A stretch of DNA of 12,385 bases from Candidatus Woesearchaeota archaeon (GTDB lineage Archaea > Nanobdellota > Nanobdellia > Woesearchaeales > JAHWIC01), in assembly GCA_019322805.1 (NCBI GenBank), contig JAHWIC010000033.1, forward strand, positions 1-12,385. The letters are read 5' to 3'. Within the stretch, counting starts at the first letter, position 1. Each line of letters starts with the position of its first letter. Below the pieces are notes generated by a model. That model searched no databases. It was not told the origin of the DNA and worked only from the letters and a program-made list of their open reading frames with translations. The position numbers and the translations under genes are program-made. Below are positions 1-5,992 of the stretch, one piece after another.

Positions 1-135
1 TCGCAAGGATGTGTTAAGCTATCGCTTAACACATATATCCTCCCCTTAGTGATATACAGCGTGACTGTCCCGCCCCTAACGGTAACTTACCGGGCACACA
101 ACCAGCTTAATATGCGCCCTAAGTGAAAGGAATTT
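1..135 (-). other. Unassigned highly structured non-coding locus (possible ncRNA)
   Basis: No credible coding frame lies here, but the stretch is packed with inverted repeats. A perfect 10-bp stem (10-19 with 24-33, 4-nt loop) is extended by AGGA/TCCT (6-9 with 38-41) across a TATA bulge. TATATC/GATATA (34-39 with 51-56), ACAG/CTGT (56-59 with 65-68), CGGTAA/TTACCG (80-85 with 87-92) and a 7-bp stem (92-98 with 113-119) follow. In that last stem the minus-strand RNA has a G-U wobble where the plus-strand RNA would have an A-C mismatch, which weakly favours a minus-strand transcript. The block is also more GC-rich (70-76, 90-95, 115-119) than the AT-rich spacer beside it. I compared it by eye with SRP RNA, RNase P RNA, 5S rRNA and tRNA and saw none of their conserved cores. 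It may be cut by the window edge. The strand is tentative. Confidence 0.4.
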
Positions 136-240
136 TCAGATTTAATTGTTTTAAAATTTAAATTAAAGTGATGAAAAACAACCATATGCACGACTAATTG
201 TAATAGATGAAATTTAACCTAGTGATAAGAATTATTGATT

Positions 241-256
241 AATAAAAAAGAAAAAA
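241..256 (-). terminator. Oligo-T terminator after the GAPDH gene
   Basis: On the minus strand the bases directly after the TAG stop of the GAPDH gene read TTTTTTCTTTTTTATT. There is no hairpin beside it, which fits archaeal intrinsic termination at U-rich tracts. The rest of 136-240 is AT-rich spacer in which I see no gene. Confidence 0.6.
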
Positions 257-1255
257 CTATTTCTTACTCATTAATTTGGCAATATCAATCATCCTGCAGC
301 TGTAGCCCCATTCATTATCATACCATCCAACTACATGAAGTATATTGTCATCAACCCTGCGGGTTAGCTGCGAGTCGAAAATGCATGAATGAGGATTTCC
401 TATTATATCGCTGGACACAAGCGCTTCATCACTGTATTCCAAAACCCCTTTCATATGATGCTGGGATACATTCTTGAAAAGCTCATTAACCTCTTCCACA
501 GTTGGAGATGCTTCAATCTCTGCCACAAACACCACAATAGAGCCGTCTGGAACAGGAACTCTAATTGACGCAGCATACAGCTTGCCCTCCAGTTCAGGAA
601 CGACCTTCTGCACTGCCTTTGCTGCACCTGTTGAAGTAGGGATTATTGATAAGGCAGCACTCCTCGCTCTTCTTAAGTCTTTATGAGGGCCATCAACAAT
701 TCTTTGGTCTGCAGTGTAAGCATGGATAGTTGTCATTACGCCGCCGTTGATTTTGTAATTGTCGTTTATTACCTTAGCTATTGGCGCGAAACAATTAGTT
801 GTGCAGCTGGCATTTGATATAATGACATCATCCTTTTCAATTATATGCTCATTTACACCCTTTACTATCTGTTTTATCTTACCTCCTTTCGGAGGAGCGC
901 TAAGCAAAACCTTTTTTGCGCCAGCTTTTAAGTGCAGTGATGCCAGCTCCTTTGTGCGGAATATCCCTGTTGACTCAACAACAATATCAACTCCAAGCTT
1001 TTTCCATGGAAGCTTTTTTGGATCCTTTTCAGCAAAAACAGCAATATTCTTTTTATTCACCTCTATTGATTTCTCTTTTGCCTGTAATGTACCAGGAAAA
1101 GGGCCGTGCACTGAATCGTATCTTAAAAGATGAGCTAATGTGGGAATCGGAGCTAGGTCATTTATCCCAACAATATCAATATTCTTATCCTTAATCCCAG
1201 CTTTAAGAACAAGCCTGCCTATACGGCCAAATCCATTAATAGCTATTCTGACCAT
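257..1255 (-). CDS. gap: Type I glyceraldehyde-3-phosphate dehydrogenase (bacterial-type, NAD-dependent)
   Basis: This enzyme oxidises glyceraldehyde-3-phosphate to 1,3-bisphosphoglycerate with reduction of NAD in cytosolic glycolysis. The 332-residue length is normal for the family. The Rossmann motif INGFGRIGR (residues 5-13) opens the protein. The catalytic motif SNASCTTNC gives nucleophile Cys151, and HAYTADQ gives His178. WYDNEWGYS lies near the C-terminus. Asp33 in INDL favours NAD over NADP. This is the bacterial/eukaryotic class, not the archaeal type II enzyme. I chose ATG 1255 because GAGGTG sits just upstream as a ribosome site; the in-frame GTG at 1264 lies inside that site. The gene is last in the run after the hydrogenase and the small membrane protein, 36 nt behind the latter, so cotranscription is likely. 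Its NADH could feed the hydrogenase. Confidence 0.95.
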   Translation of the reverse strand: MVRIAINGFGRIGRLVLKAGIKDKNIDIVGINDLAPIPTLAHLLRYDSVHGPFPGTLQAKEKSIEVNKKNIAVFAEKDPKKLPWKKLGVDIVVESTGIFRTKELASLHLKAGAKKVLLSAPPKGGKIKQIVKGVNEHIIEKDDVIISNASCTTNCFAPIAKVINDNYKINGGVMTTIHAYTADQRIVDGPHKDLRRARSAALSIIPTSTGAAKAVQKVVPELEGKLYAASIRVPVPDGSIVVFVAEIEASPTVEEVNELFKNVSQHHMKGVLEYSDEALVSSDIIGNPHSCIFDSQLTRRVDDNILHVVGWYDNEWGYSCRMIDIAKLMSKK

Positions 1256-1291
1256 TAAATCCACCTCTTTTTTGATTAGTCCCTGTTAATC

Positions 1292-1489
1292 TTATTTTTT
1301 TACGTGGTGCAGGTTCACAAGTATTAGGAATGTCATATAAAACGCTGCTGTAATTAATAAACCTGCCCAGATATATGCAGCTACATTTACCGGCGCTATG
1401 AACTGCAGCCCAAGCACTACCCCCACCAATATAAACAAAGCTGGGATAAGTCCTGCCAGCGCATATTTATCTGCCATTGTTAATTTCAT
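1292..1489 (-). CDS. Small two-helix membrane protein, function unknown
   Basis: This is a 65-residue protein that I do not recognise. It has a short polar N-terminus, a hydrophobic segment at about residues 10-31, a brief turn with Pro at residue 33, a second hydrophobic segment at about 36-58, and a tail ending HHVKK. It is therefore predicted to be a hairpin of two transmembrane helices. The start is well supported: AGGTGA lies 4 nt upstream of the ATG. It sits between hydA (66 nt upstream) and gap (36 nt downstream), all on the same strand. A palindromic TATTTAAATA 46 nt before the ATG may give it a promoter of its own. Its position suggests, without proving it, a membrane role linked to the hydrogenase or glycolysis. 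Confidence 0.75.
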   Translation of the reverse strand: MKLTMADKYALAGLIPALFILVGVVLGLQFIAPVNVAAYIWAGLLITAAFYMTFLILVNLHHVKK

Positions 1490-1530
1490 TTTATCACCTT
1501 TTTTAATATATTATCTGCTGTCGGCAGTAT

Positions 1531-1540
1531 TATTTAAATA
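1531..1540 (-). promoter_or_regulatory. Possible TATA box for the small membrane protein and gap
   Basis: The palindrome TATTTAAATA lies in the 66-nt gap after hydA. A transcription start about 25 nt downstream (near 1510) would give a leader of about 20 nt containing the AGGTGA ribosome site. The spacing fits an archaeal promoter, but the gap is short and readthrough from hydA is equally possible. Confidence 0.4.
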
Positions 1541-1555
1541 TTGCGGTATATATGA

Positions 1556-3265
1556 TTAAATGTATGTCTTCTTGGAATAATGTGTATGCAAAAGCTTATG
1601 CGCCCTTTCAGAGCCTGGCTTTCCAAGATATTCCTTATACAGCTTTACAGCAGCTGGGTTCTGGTGAGATTTTCTGAGCTTCTTGCCCTCATCAACACCA
1701 ATCAAAGCCTTTGTTCTTTTTCTTAAAGTTGCTCTGTTATGCGGTGGAGGCTGCCCGCCACCGCCTATGCAGCCGCCGTAGCAGGCCATTATCTCAATAA
1801 AATGATACTGGCTTTTGCCAGTTTTTATCTGCTCCAATAATTTCCTTGCTGCGCCTATTGTATGGACAACGCAGATTTTTATTTTCTTTCCGGCAATATC
1901 AAGCTCTGCTTCTTTTACTTCATCCATACCCCTGATAGATGTATAGTCAATCTGCTTTAGATCTTTTCCTGTCAGCCAATCAGCAGCTGTTCTTAGCGCA
2001 GCTTCCATCACTCCGCCAGTATGGCCGAATATATCTGCTGCTCCTGTACTAAATCCAAGGGGATTATCAAACTCAGACTCTGGCAGATTGGCAAAATTTA
2101 CATTCAATTCTTTCAATAACTTGCCAAGCTCAACTGTCGTTAAAACAAAATCAGCTTCTCCTTTAAATTCTGGACGTAAGATTTCATATTTTTTTGCAGT
2201 GCAGGGCATTATATCCACTAAAATAATGTCTTTTGGGTCTTTCTTTATCTTCTTGGCATAGTATGTTTTTACCAAAGAAGCAATCATTGCTTGGGGGCTT
2301 CTGCATGTTGACATGTGCTTGTTCAGTTCCTCATAATAGAACTGCTCTCCAAATTTAATCCACGCAGGGCAGCATGTTGTAATCATTGGAAGCACTTTGT
2401 TTCCTTTGACTCTTTCTACAAATTCATTTGCCTCTTCCATTATGCATATATCTGCCCCTAAGTTGGTGTCAAATACTTTGTCAAAACCAATCTGTTTTAG
2501 CGCTGTAACCATCTTTCCTGTTACAGCTGTTCCTGCAGGTATTCCAAAGAGCTCTCCTAAAGTAGCCCTTATTGAAGGAGCTGTCTGGACAATAAGATAT
2601 TTATCTGAATTTAATGCATCAATTACCTCAGGTATGCTGCTTCTCTCAGTTAGAGCTCCGGATGGACAGGCAACAACGCACTGGCCGCAATTAATGCAGG
2701 CGCTTTCTTTCATTGTATGCCCAAAAGCAGGGGTTATTTTTGTGTCAACACCACGCTTAGTCATCCCTATTGCATAAACAGTCTGAACATCATTGCAAAC
2801 CCTTACGCACTGCTCACAAAGGACGCATTTATTGTTATCCCTTCTTATAGAAACACTTGAATCATCTATTTTCTTTTCCTTAGCAATGCTTTCAAATACA
2901 ACATCCTCTATCATTAATTCAGAAGCATATCTTTGCACCTTGCACAGCAAGTTTTCTTTACATGATGTGCAGCTAAGAAACCCATGGTTTGCTAACAGCA
3001 GCTGCATATTCATTCTTCTTGCTTCAAGGACCCTGGGTGAGTGTGTATTAACCTCCATACCTTCCTTAACCTCAGTGCAGCAAGAAGCCTGGAGCTTGGG
3101 CATACCTTTAATCTCAACAATGCACAGCCTGCATGCACCTATTCTCTCCAGTTTTTCAGTGTAGCATAGGTGAGGTATTTCAATGCCGTTTCTGGCAGCA
3201 ACATCAATAATATATTCTCCTTCCTTTGCCTCTACCTCACTGCCGTTTATCTTTAGTTTCGCCAT
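1556..3265 (-). CDS. hydA: [FeFe] hydrogenase catalytic subunit, HydA-like (group A)
   Basis: This is the catalytic subunit, interconverting protons and electrons with H2. Domains in order: a [2Fe-2S] ferredoxin domain (Cys34, 45, 48, 62); a His-Cys [4Fe-4S] site (His94, Cys99, 102, 108); two ferredoxin [4Fe-4S] motifs (Cys147/150/153/157 and Cys190/193/196/200); then the H-cluster domain. All three H-cluster signatures are present: TTCCPAW (Cys298 and 299), MPCTAKKYE (Cys355) and EIMACYGGCIGGGGQP (Cys495 and 499). Proton-path residues Glu278, Glu281, Arg285, Ser319 and Cys298 appear conserved. The 569-residue protein ends at the H-domain, without the extra C-terminal [2Fe-2S] domain of Thermotoga HydA. 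The His site is H-x4-C rather than the usual H-x3-C. No signal peptide is seen, so it is cytosolic. The start lies 1 nt after the hydB stop without a strong ribosome site, implying coupled translation. Confidence 0.95.
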   Translation of the reverse strand: MAKLKINGSEVEAKEGEYIIDVAARNGIEIPHLCYTEKLERIGACRLCIVEIKGMPKLQASCCTEVKEGMEVNTHSPRVLEARRMNMQLLLANHGFLSCTSCKENLLCKVQRYASELMIEDVVFESIAKEKKIDDSSVSIRRDNNKCVLCEQCVRVCNDVQTVYAIGMTKRGVDTKITPAFGHTMKESACINCGQCVVACPSGALTERSSIPEVIDALNSDKYLIVQTAPSIRATLGELFGIPAGTAVTGKMVTALKQIGFDKVFDTNLGADICIMEEANEFVERVKGNKVLPMITTCCPAWIKFGEQFYYEELNKHMSTCRSPQAMIASLVKTYYAKKIKKDPKDIILVDIMPCTAKKYEILRPEFKGEADFVLTTVELGKLLKELNVNFANLPESEFDNPLGFSTGAADIFGHTGGVMEAALRTAADWLTGKDLKQIDYTSIRGMDEVKEAELDIAGKKIKICVVHTIGAARKLLEQIKTGKSQYHFIEIMACYGGCIGGGGQPPPHNRATLRKRTKALIGVDEGKKLRKSHQNPAAVKLYKEYLGKPGSERAHKLLHTHYSKKTYI

Positions 3266-3266
3266 T

Positions 3267-4367
3267 TTACTTAAAGTCCTTTTTGAAGAATTTTAAAGCA
3301 GTTAAAACATGGTTTGTGCATGATTGGCCTAAGCCGCATAAAGCAGTGTCCATAATTATTCTGGATAATTTTTCCAAAAGCTCAAAATCCTCTTTACCAG
3401 CTTTTCCTGCTTTTATCTTTTCCAACAGCTTTAGAACATGCACATTCCCTTCTCTGCATGGAGTGCATTTACCGCATGATTCATGCTTAAAGAACTGAGC
3501 TATATTTATAGCCGTATCAAGCATATTTCTCTTTTTGCCAACAAAAATAAGTGAGCATGCTCCCAGCATTGCATCTTCTCTGCAAACATGCTCTGCACTA
3601 ACACCAAAATTAGGGCTGTAGGGTATACAGCCGCCAGCAGCGCCTAGATACACTGCTTTTGGGTTCCTGGCTCCAGCTAATTTTGCGATATCCTTCAGCT
3701 TTGTGCCTACCTTTAATTCATAAACCCCGGGCTTTGAAACATCACCAGAAACAGAGAACAATCTGAAGTCATTAGTCCAGTCCTTCTTGATAATTGCTAA
3801 AGGAACATTTGCCAAGGTTTCAACATTATTTATCACAGTGGGCTTCCCAAACAGACCTTTTTGCGGCGGATACGGCGGCTTAAAATGAGGATAGCCTCTT
3901 TTGTTCTCAATAGAAGCTATGATTGCTGTTTCATCACCGCAGATATAAGCGCCACCACCTTCTATTATGTCTATGTTCAGCTTTGATTTTGAGCCTGCAA
4001 GAACCTTTTCTATTACTTTCTCTAGCTTAGCCTTCAAATAATAATACTCCCCTCTTAAGTATATATAGGCTTGTTGAGCATTAACACAATAAGAAGCTAT
4101 TATTACGCCTTCGATTACATTTTCAGGAGCATTTTCCAGGATTAATTTATCCTTAAAGGTTCCTGGCTCTCCTTCATCTGCATTGCAGATCACAAATCTT
4201 TCCTTTTCTTTTGCTTTTCCTGTGAACTCCCATTTTAAGCCGGTTAAGAAGCATGCGCCGCCCCTGCCTGTTAGGCCCTTATTCTTCAATAACTCCATAG
4301 TTCCTTCTGGTCCTAACTTCTTTACCTCTTTCCAGGCTTCAAGGTTTGATTTTTCAAGGATTTTCAT
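3267..4367 (-). CDS. hydB: NuoF/HydB-like flavin subunit of the hydrogenase (minimal form)
   Basis: This FMN and NAD(P)H-binding subunit should pass electrons between NAD(H) and the iron-sulfur chain of HydA. Visible motifs are the flavin loop GLTGRGGACFLTGLKW (31-46), CNADEGEPG (61-69), and GGGAYICGDETA with the KPTVINNVETLANV stretch that follows. A C-terminal [4Fe-4S] site is formed by ESCGKCTPCREG (Cys298, 301, 304) and Cys344. The canonical GAGFPTG of the flavin loop is GACFLTG here. At 366 residues it lacks both the N-terminal thioredoxin-like [2Fe-2S] domain and the C-terminal double [4Fe-4S] ferredoxin domain of Thermotoga HydB, and is also shorter at the N-terminus than respiratory NuoF. 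Its ATG overlaps the hydC stop by 4 nt (ATGA). The C-terminal arm is implicated in electron bifurcation in bacterial HydABC, so bifurcation cannot be assumed here. Confidence 0.93.
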   Translation of the reverse strand: MKILEKSNLEAWKEVKKLGPEGTMELLKNKGLTGRGGACFLTGLKWEFTGKAKEKERFVICNADEGEPGTFKDKLILENAPENVIEGVIIASYCVNAQQAYIYLRGEYYYLKAKLEKVIEKVLAGSKSKLNIDIIEGGGAYICGDETAIIASIENKRGYPHFKPPYPPQKGLFGKPTVINNVETLANVPLAIIKKDWTNDFRLFSVSGDVSKPGVYELKVGTKLKDIAKLAGARNPKAVYLGAAGGCIPYSPNFGVSAEHVCREDAMLGACSLIFVGKKRNMLDTAINIAQFFKHESCGKCTPCREGNVHVLKLLEKIKAGKAGKEDFELLEKLSRIIMDTALCGLGQSCTNHVLTALKFFKKDFK

Positions 4368-4786
4368 CTTAAAAGCTTCCTTAACTTTGCTTTTGTCACA
4401 TCAGTAATCAGCTCATCATTAATCATAATAGCAGGCGCTTTGTCACAGCAGCCAATGCATGAGGTTAATTCCAGAGTGAATTTTCCATTCTTTGTCGTCT
4501 CATTAACATCTATCTTCAATATCCTCTTTGCTTCTTTTAGGATATTTACGGAACCATTTAAGTAACAGGACGGGCTGTTGCATATCCTAACCACTTTCCC
4601 GCCTTTTTTCTTCACGCTTAGCATTGAATAGAATGTTGCAGCAGAATATATCTCAACGACAGGTATGCCTATTTTCTTAGAAAGCGCTTTTATTTTCTGC
4701 TCTGGAAGATAACCATGCTTCCTTTGCAGCTCCTTAAGCATGTTAAGAAGTTTTTCTCTTTTTACTAGCCTGTGCTCTAAAGTCAT
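4364..4786 (-). CDS. hydC: NuoE/HydC-like [2Fe-2S] thioredoxin-fold subunit
   Basis: This small electron-transfer subunit partners the flavin subunit in NADH-linked hydrogenases and complex I. Its 140 residues hold an N-terminal helical region (LLNMLKELQRKHGYLP, then a winged-helix-like part) and a thioredoxin-fold [2Fe-2S] domain. Cluster ligands are Cys69 and Cys74 in CNSPSC, and Cys110 and Cys114 in SCIGCCDKAPAIMIND. An additional Cys113 stands between the last two ligands. The length is near the lower end for the family, in line with the compact partner subunits. It is the first gene of the block: AGGAG (4796-4800 on this strand) precedes the ATG by 9 nt, and a TATA-like box lies at 4829-4838. 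The stop overlaps the hydB start. Confidence 0.93.
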   Translation of the reverse strand: MTLEHRLVKREKLLNMLKELQRKHGYLPEQKIKALSKKIGIPVVEIYSAATFYSMLSVKKKGGKVVRICNSPSCYLNGSVNILKEAKRILKIDVNETTKNGKFTLELTSCIGCCDKAPAIMINDELITDVTKAKLRKLLR

Positions 4787-4828
4787 TTAGTTAGTCTCCT
4801 CTTTTAAGATAGAATAATTATTGCCTCT

Positions 4829-4838
4829 CTTTAAAAAG
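4829..4838 (-). promoter_or_regulatory. TATA box of the hydCBA operon
   Basis: CTTTTTAAAG on the minus strand would place the transcription start near 4807, giving a leader of about 21 nt that contains the AGGAG ribosome site of hydC. The 118-nt gap also holds the oppositely directed promoter of the neighbouring membrane-protein gene, so the two units share a control region. Confidence 0.5.
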
Positions 4839-4872
4839 ATTTCGATTTGATTAAAAATAAGCAAAACAAAAC

Positions 4873-4881
4873 TTATTTAAA
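4873..4881 (+). promoter_or_regulatory. TATA box of the hydrogenase-adjacent membrane protein
   Basis: TTATTTAAA is centred 28 nt before ATG 4905, and there is no ribosome site. This is the spacing expected for a leaderless archaeal transcript, and it favours ATG 4905 over the in-frame TTG at 4896. Confidence 0.55.
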
Positions 4882-4904
4882 CTAGTTATACATTATTGCA
4901 TTGT

Positions 4905-5450
4905 ATGGAATATCTCAACAAAGTAATCAACCTTCAGGATTATAAATTAGAATACAGGCAGGAGTTATTTGAGATAATCCTTTATACAGTTGTTTCATTC
5001 TTCCTGCCATTCTTTGTTGGCCATCCGCAGATTGTTGTCGGTGTTTTGGTCAATACTTTCTTGATTACATCTGCTCTTAATGTCAAAGGCACTAAACTGT
5101 TGCCTGTTATTATAGCTCCTTCATTAGGAGCATTATCAAGAGGGATCTTATTTGGCCCTTTTACTGTATTTTTAATCTACATGATTCCGTTTATCTGGAT
5201 AGGCAACAGCATCCTGGTTTTTGCATTTAAGTGGCTAAATCTGGATAAGAAACTGAATAGGTGGGTCACGCTGTTGATTGGAGCAATTACAAAAGCAGCA
5301 TTCCTGTTTGGGGTTGCTTACCTGTTGGTCAGTATGAAGATTCTGCCTGTCTTGTTCTTAACAACAATGGGCATATTCCAGTTATATACAGCTGTTCTGG
5401 GTGGAATGCTTGCTTTAGGATTCCACTCAGCCAAGAAAAATCTGGCTTAA
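4905..5450 (+). CDS. Polytopic membrane protein, S-component-like, divergent from hydCBA
   Basis: This 181-residue protein has about six hydrophobic segments, near residues 22-38, 40-58, 65-75, 84-108, 118-143 and 147-175. Features include the loop HPQIVVG (40-46), the segment APSLGALSRGILFGPF (71-86), IPFIWIGN (94-101) and a YTAVLGGMLALGFH end. The small size, helix count and the GN motif after a Pro-rich helix resemble S-components of ECF-type transporters and related small membrane proteins. That assignment is inference from pattern. The leaderless start at 4905 is supported by the TATA box. It is transcribed away from hydCBA across a 118-nt shared promoter region, so it may be co-regulated with the hydrogenase, for instance in substrate or metal supply. 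The stop is 2 bp from the convergent hsp20 gene. Confidence 0.8.
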   Translation: MEYLNKVINLQDYKLEYRQELFEIILYTVVSFFLPFFVGHPQIVVGVLVNTFLITSALNVKGTKLLPVIIAPSLGALSRGILFGPFTVFLIYMIPFIWIGNSILVFAFKWLNLDKKLNRWVTLLIGAITKAAFLFGVAYLLVSMKILPVLFLTTMGIFQLYTAVLGGMLALGFHSAKKNLA

Positions 5451-5452
5451 TT

Positions 5453-5686
5453 TTATTTCTTTTTAGGCACTTCAACCCTAAGAATCCCCTCTTTAAAGAT
5501 AGCATTAGCCTTTTCAGGGATTATCCCTTTTTCTGACCTCATAACCTTCTTTTTGCCTTTAACCTTAACCTCAAGCTTATAGTCATCCATCTCTAGGCCA
5601 ATGTCTTCCTTTTTAGCATCAGGCAATTTAACAAAAAACACCATGCAGGTTTCAGTTTCATAAATGCCTTCTTTTTGCTCTTCCAT
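5453..5686 (-). CDS. hsp20: Minimal Hsp20/alpha-crystallin-like protein
   Basis: This appears to be a small heat-shock-type chaperone of only 77 residues. The N-terminal strand region (YETETCMVFFVKLP), the DAKKEDIGLEMDDYKLEVKVK core and the ending KEGILRVEVPKKK match the start and end of the alpha-crystallin domain, where NGVLxIxLPK is the family norm. The family's long N-terminal arm is missing, and the loop that usually holds strand beta-6 and the FxRxFxLP segment is replaced by about 15 residues. It has no C-terminal I-x-I tail. It could instead belong with the short Hsp20-like domains found in ArsA-related proteins. No ribosome site is visible; TTATTAATAA centred 29-30 nt upstream suggests a leaderless transcript. 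Convergent with the preceding membrane-protein gene. Confidence 0.7.
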   Translation of the reverse strand: MEEQKEGIYETETCMVFFVKLPDAKKEDIGLEMDDYKLEVKVKGKKKVMRSEKGIIPEKANAIFKEGILRVEVPKKK

Positions 5687-5710
5687 GAGTCGATAAGGCT
5701 GTTCAACAAC

Positions 5711-5742
5711 TTATTAATAATTACTATACTATAAAATATATA
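5711..5742. promoter_or_regulatory. Divergent promoter region between hsp20 and the Cys-rich gene
   Basis: The 111-nt gap contains several TATA-like boxes. TTATTAATAA (5711-5720) fits hsp20 on the minus strand. CTATAAAATATATAT (from 5729) can serve either direction and would give the Cys-rich gene a start near 5761. A small palindrome, TGTTCAACA (5700-5708), lies between the hsp20 TATA box and its ATG, where a repressor could sit (inference). Confidence 0.4.
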
Positions 5743-5797
5743 TTGCAGTATACATAACTTTAAAGATTTTATTTAATCCTCACATTAGGGTGATATT

Positions 5798-5992
5798 ATG
5801 GAATGCAAGAAAGAGTCAAATGCTGCAAACTGTCCATGTACTTATTCAGGTTGTGACAAAAAGGGCATGTGCTGTGAGTGCTTAAGCTACCATCTAGGTA
5901 TGAATCAATTACCTGCCTGCTGTTTTCCAGCAGACGCAGAAGCAACATATGATAGAAGTTTCAGGAAATTCATAGAGGTGCACAGCAAATGA
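5798..5992 (+). CDS. Cys-rich DUF6485-like small protein
   Basis: This 64-residue soluble protein has nine cysteines. The pattern is MECKK at the start, NCPCTYSGCDKKGMCCECLSYH in the centre and LPACCFPADAEATYDRSFRKFI at the end. From memory this matches the DUF6485 family, whose members share the order C-x-C-x4-C, G-x-CCEC, YH, LPAC-FP and TYDRS. The Cys density implies metal binding or redox activity, but no function is established. AGGGTGA (5787-5793) precedes the ATG by 4 nt. The stop overlaps the nitroreductase start by 4 nt (ATGA at 5989-5992), so the two are translationally coupled and probably act in one process. Confidence 0.8.
   Translation: MECKKESNAANCPCTYSGCDKKGMCCECLSYHLGMNQLPACCFPADAEATYDRSFRKFIEVHSK

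Noticed and set aside
1..135. SRP RNA, RNase P RNA, 5S rRNA or tRNA
   Set aside because: I looked on both strands for the SRP GGAAG core and UGUAA turn, the RNase P GGAAAGUCC and ACAGAA cores, the 5S signature and the tRNA T-loop, and found none.
235..1194. Plus-strand open frames opposite the GAPDH gene
   Set aside because: They lie antisense to a gene with complete family motifs, show no family features and have no promoter or ribosome site of their own.
1256..1264. GTG 1264 as the GAPDH start
   Set aside because: This GTG is part of the GAGGTG ribosome site for ATG 1255, and the family starts directly before the VRIAINGFGRIG strand.
1511..1525. CTGC-CGACA-GCAG hairpin after hydA as a terminator
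   Set aside because: The stem is only 4 bp and no T-run follows on the minus strand, so it does not support termination.
2397..3498. Plus-strand open frames opposite hydA and hydB
   Set aside because: They are antisense shadows of strongly conserved hydrogenase genes, and their translations have no recognisable domain.
3267..4786. NuoE/NuoF as part of a respiratory complex I
   Set aside because: No membrane or other Nuo subunits are present, and the third gene is a true [FeFe] hydrogenase with all H-cluster cysteines, not NuoG.
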